The notes below the pieces were generated by a model, which worked only from the letters and a program-made list of their open reading frames with translations, did no database searches and had not been told where the DNA came from. A DNA stretch of 64,000 nucleotides, taken from NCBI RefSeq assembly GCF_002994745.2, contig NC_037089.1, forward strand, positions 17,404,641 to 17,468,640. The letters are read 5' to 3'. The first letter of the stretch is position 1. Every line of letters begins with the position of its first letter. A program made the translations under genes and the position numbers. Below are positions 63,232 through 64,000 of the stretch, one piece after another. Source of the DNA: Rosa chinensis (Eukaryota > Streptophyta > Magnoliopsida > Rosales > Rosaceae).

Positions 63232-64000
63232 GACATAAAGACCGCATATTTAAATGGTGAATTAGAAGAAGAAGTGTACATCGAACAACTGGAAGGTTTT
63301 GTTGTTAAAGGTCAAGGGAAAAAGGTGTGCAGACTTGTAAAATCCTTATATGGATTCAAACAAACACCTAAACAATGGCACGAAAAATTTGATCACACAA
63401 TGACATCGTATGGATTCAGAATTAATGAATGCGATAAGTGTATATACATTAAGAATTTTCAAAATAATTCATGTGTCGTGGTATGCCTCTACGTTGATGA
63501 CATGCTCATCATGGGAACAAATAAAGATGTAATTAATTCCACAAAGAAATTCTTGAGTTCTTGCTTTGACATGAAAGATATGGGCAAAGCGGATGTAATA
63601 CTCAGAATCAAAATTATAAGAGATGATGATGGGTATTTACTTACTCAATCTCACTATGTGGAAAACGTATTAAAGAAGTTTGGGCATTATGATGATAGAC
63701 CTGTTACTACTCCTTTTGATCCCAACACTAAACTTGAAAAATATATTGGTGAAGGTGTAGCCCAATTAAAGTATTCCCAAGTGATTGGAAGCTTAATGTA
63801 TATCATGAATAGTACTAGACCGGATATAGCTTATTCGGTGAGTAGACTTAGTCGATATACAAGCAATCCAGGAAAGGATCATTGGAATGCTCTTGTAAGA
63901 GTGTTAAGGTATTTAAAACATACCATTAACTATGGACTGCATTATAAGAAATATCCTGCAGTGTTGGAAGGATATAGCGAAGCAAACTGGATTTCGAATA
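63232..64000 (+). pseudogene. CopD reverse transcriptase, main part, into RNase H; open to window end
   Basis: Open for all 256 codons: [57 protein letters not shown] with intact YVDD (about 63490-63501), [55 protein letters not shown], then EGYSEANW at the RNase H start. The frame has no stop in the window. The gene as a whole is broken upstream and by LardB. Confidence 0.92.

Larger units (their letters stand above)
52241..64000 (+). mobile_element. CopD: Ty1/copia retrotransposon, runs off the right edge, carries LardB
   Basis: Starts TGTTGGTACTTTG. The LTR/leader reaches about 53100, gag starts at 53136, then protease, integrase and RT to 55901. LardB interrupts at 55902-63231, and RT resumes at 63232 to the window end in RNase H. 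Its domains diverge clearly from CopC. It is inactive through frameshifts and a changed integrase residue. Confidence 0.9.

Noticed and set aside
1..64000. rRNA genes or organelle DNA
   Set aside because: No rRNA-like conserved segments or plastid/mitochondrial genes were seen; everything readable is nuclear repeat or BAHD.

Overview
The window is plant nuclear DNA, most likely from a dicot. Almost every base belongs to transposable elements, and there is one intact host-type gene, a BAHD acyltransferase on the minus strand at 19189-20574. The elements are Ty1/copia and Ty3/gypsy LTR retrotransposons (the gypsy ones mainly Tat-type, with a second RNase H and an antisense extra ORF), large non-autonomous LTR elements, a hAT-type element, two TIR MITEs with long target duplications, L1 LINE remnants and a tRNA-headed SINE. 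I cannot name the species from the sequence. Names used below: CopA, CopB, CopC and CopD are copia elements, TatA and TatB are Tat-type gypsy elements, and LardA and LardB are large non-autonomous LTR elements.

Left part (1-15443): CopA lies on the minus strand with its 5' LTR at 15267-15443. A gypsy solo LTR (506-2371, target duplication ATTGC) splits its gag frame. Its leader is split by TatA (2773-14552, target duplication GACCA). TatA has both LTRs, a PBS, decayed gag, protease, RT, two RNase H domains and integrase. Downstream it carries an antisense ORF region and a 59-bp tandem array before the 3' LTR.

Middle part (15466-32640): a 3.2-kb hAT-type element (8-bp target duplication GTTGACTC) contains a 525-bp tandem repeat and two MITEs inserted in TA/CA microsatellite. 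Next come the BAHD gene and a thin strip of host DNA holding a MITE and a SINE. CopB follows (21825-29480, target duplication CAGAC); it is itself opened by a solo LTR and gypsy fragments. Then come LINE remnants, and two fragments of further BAHD genes at about 31.9-32.6 kb, which suggest a former tandem acyltransferase cluster.

Right part (32641-64000): a deep nest. CopC sits in the BAHD relic, has a 2.6-kb solo LTR in its RT region, and continues into a second, internally deleted unit (three LTRs in a row). LardA sits in the third LTR. It is followed by a truncated TatB, then the start of another gypsy LTR, then CopD. LardB (55902-63231) is inserted in the CopD RT frame. LardA and LardB have no recognisable gag or pol. 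LardB shares its PBS and 3'-region sequence with TatA, and it carries large tandem arrays. The nest runs off the right edge, so the other halves of several elements are outside the window.

Most retroelement frames are broken. Several breaks and lost catalytic residues are G:C to A:T transitions, as expected for methylated, silenced DNA. All boundaries were read by eye from LTR ends and target duplications. Family and lineage names rest on recognised motifs, not on searches.
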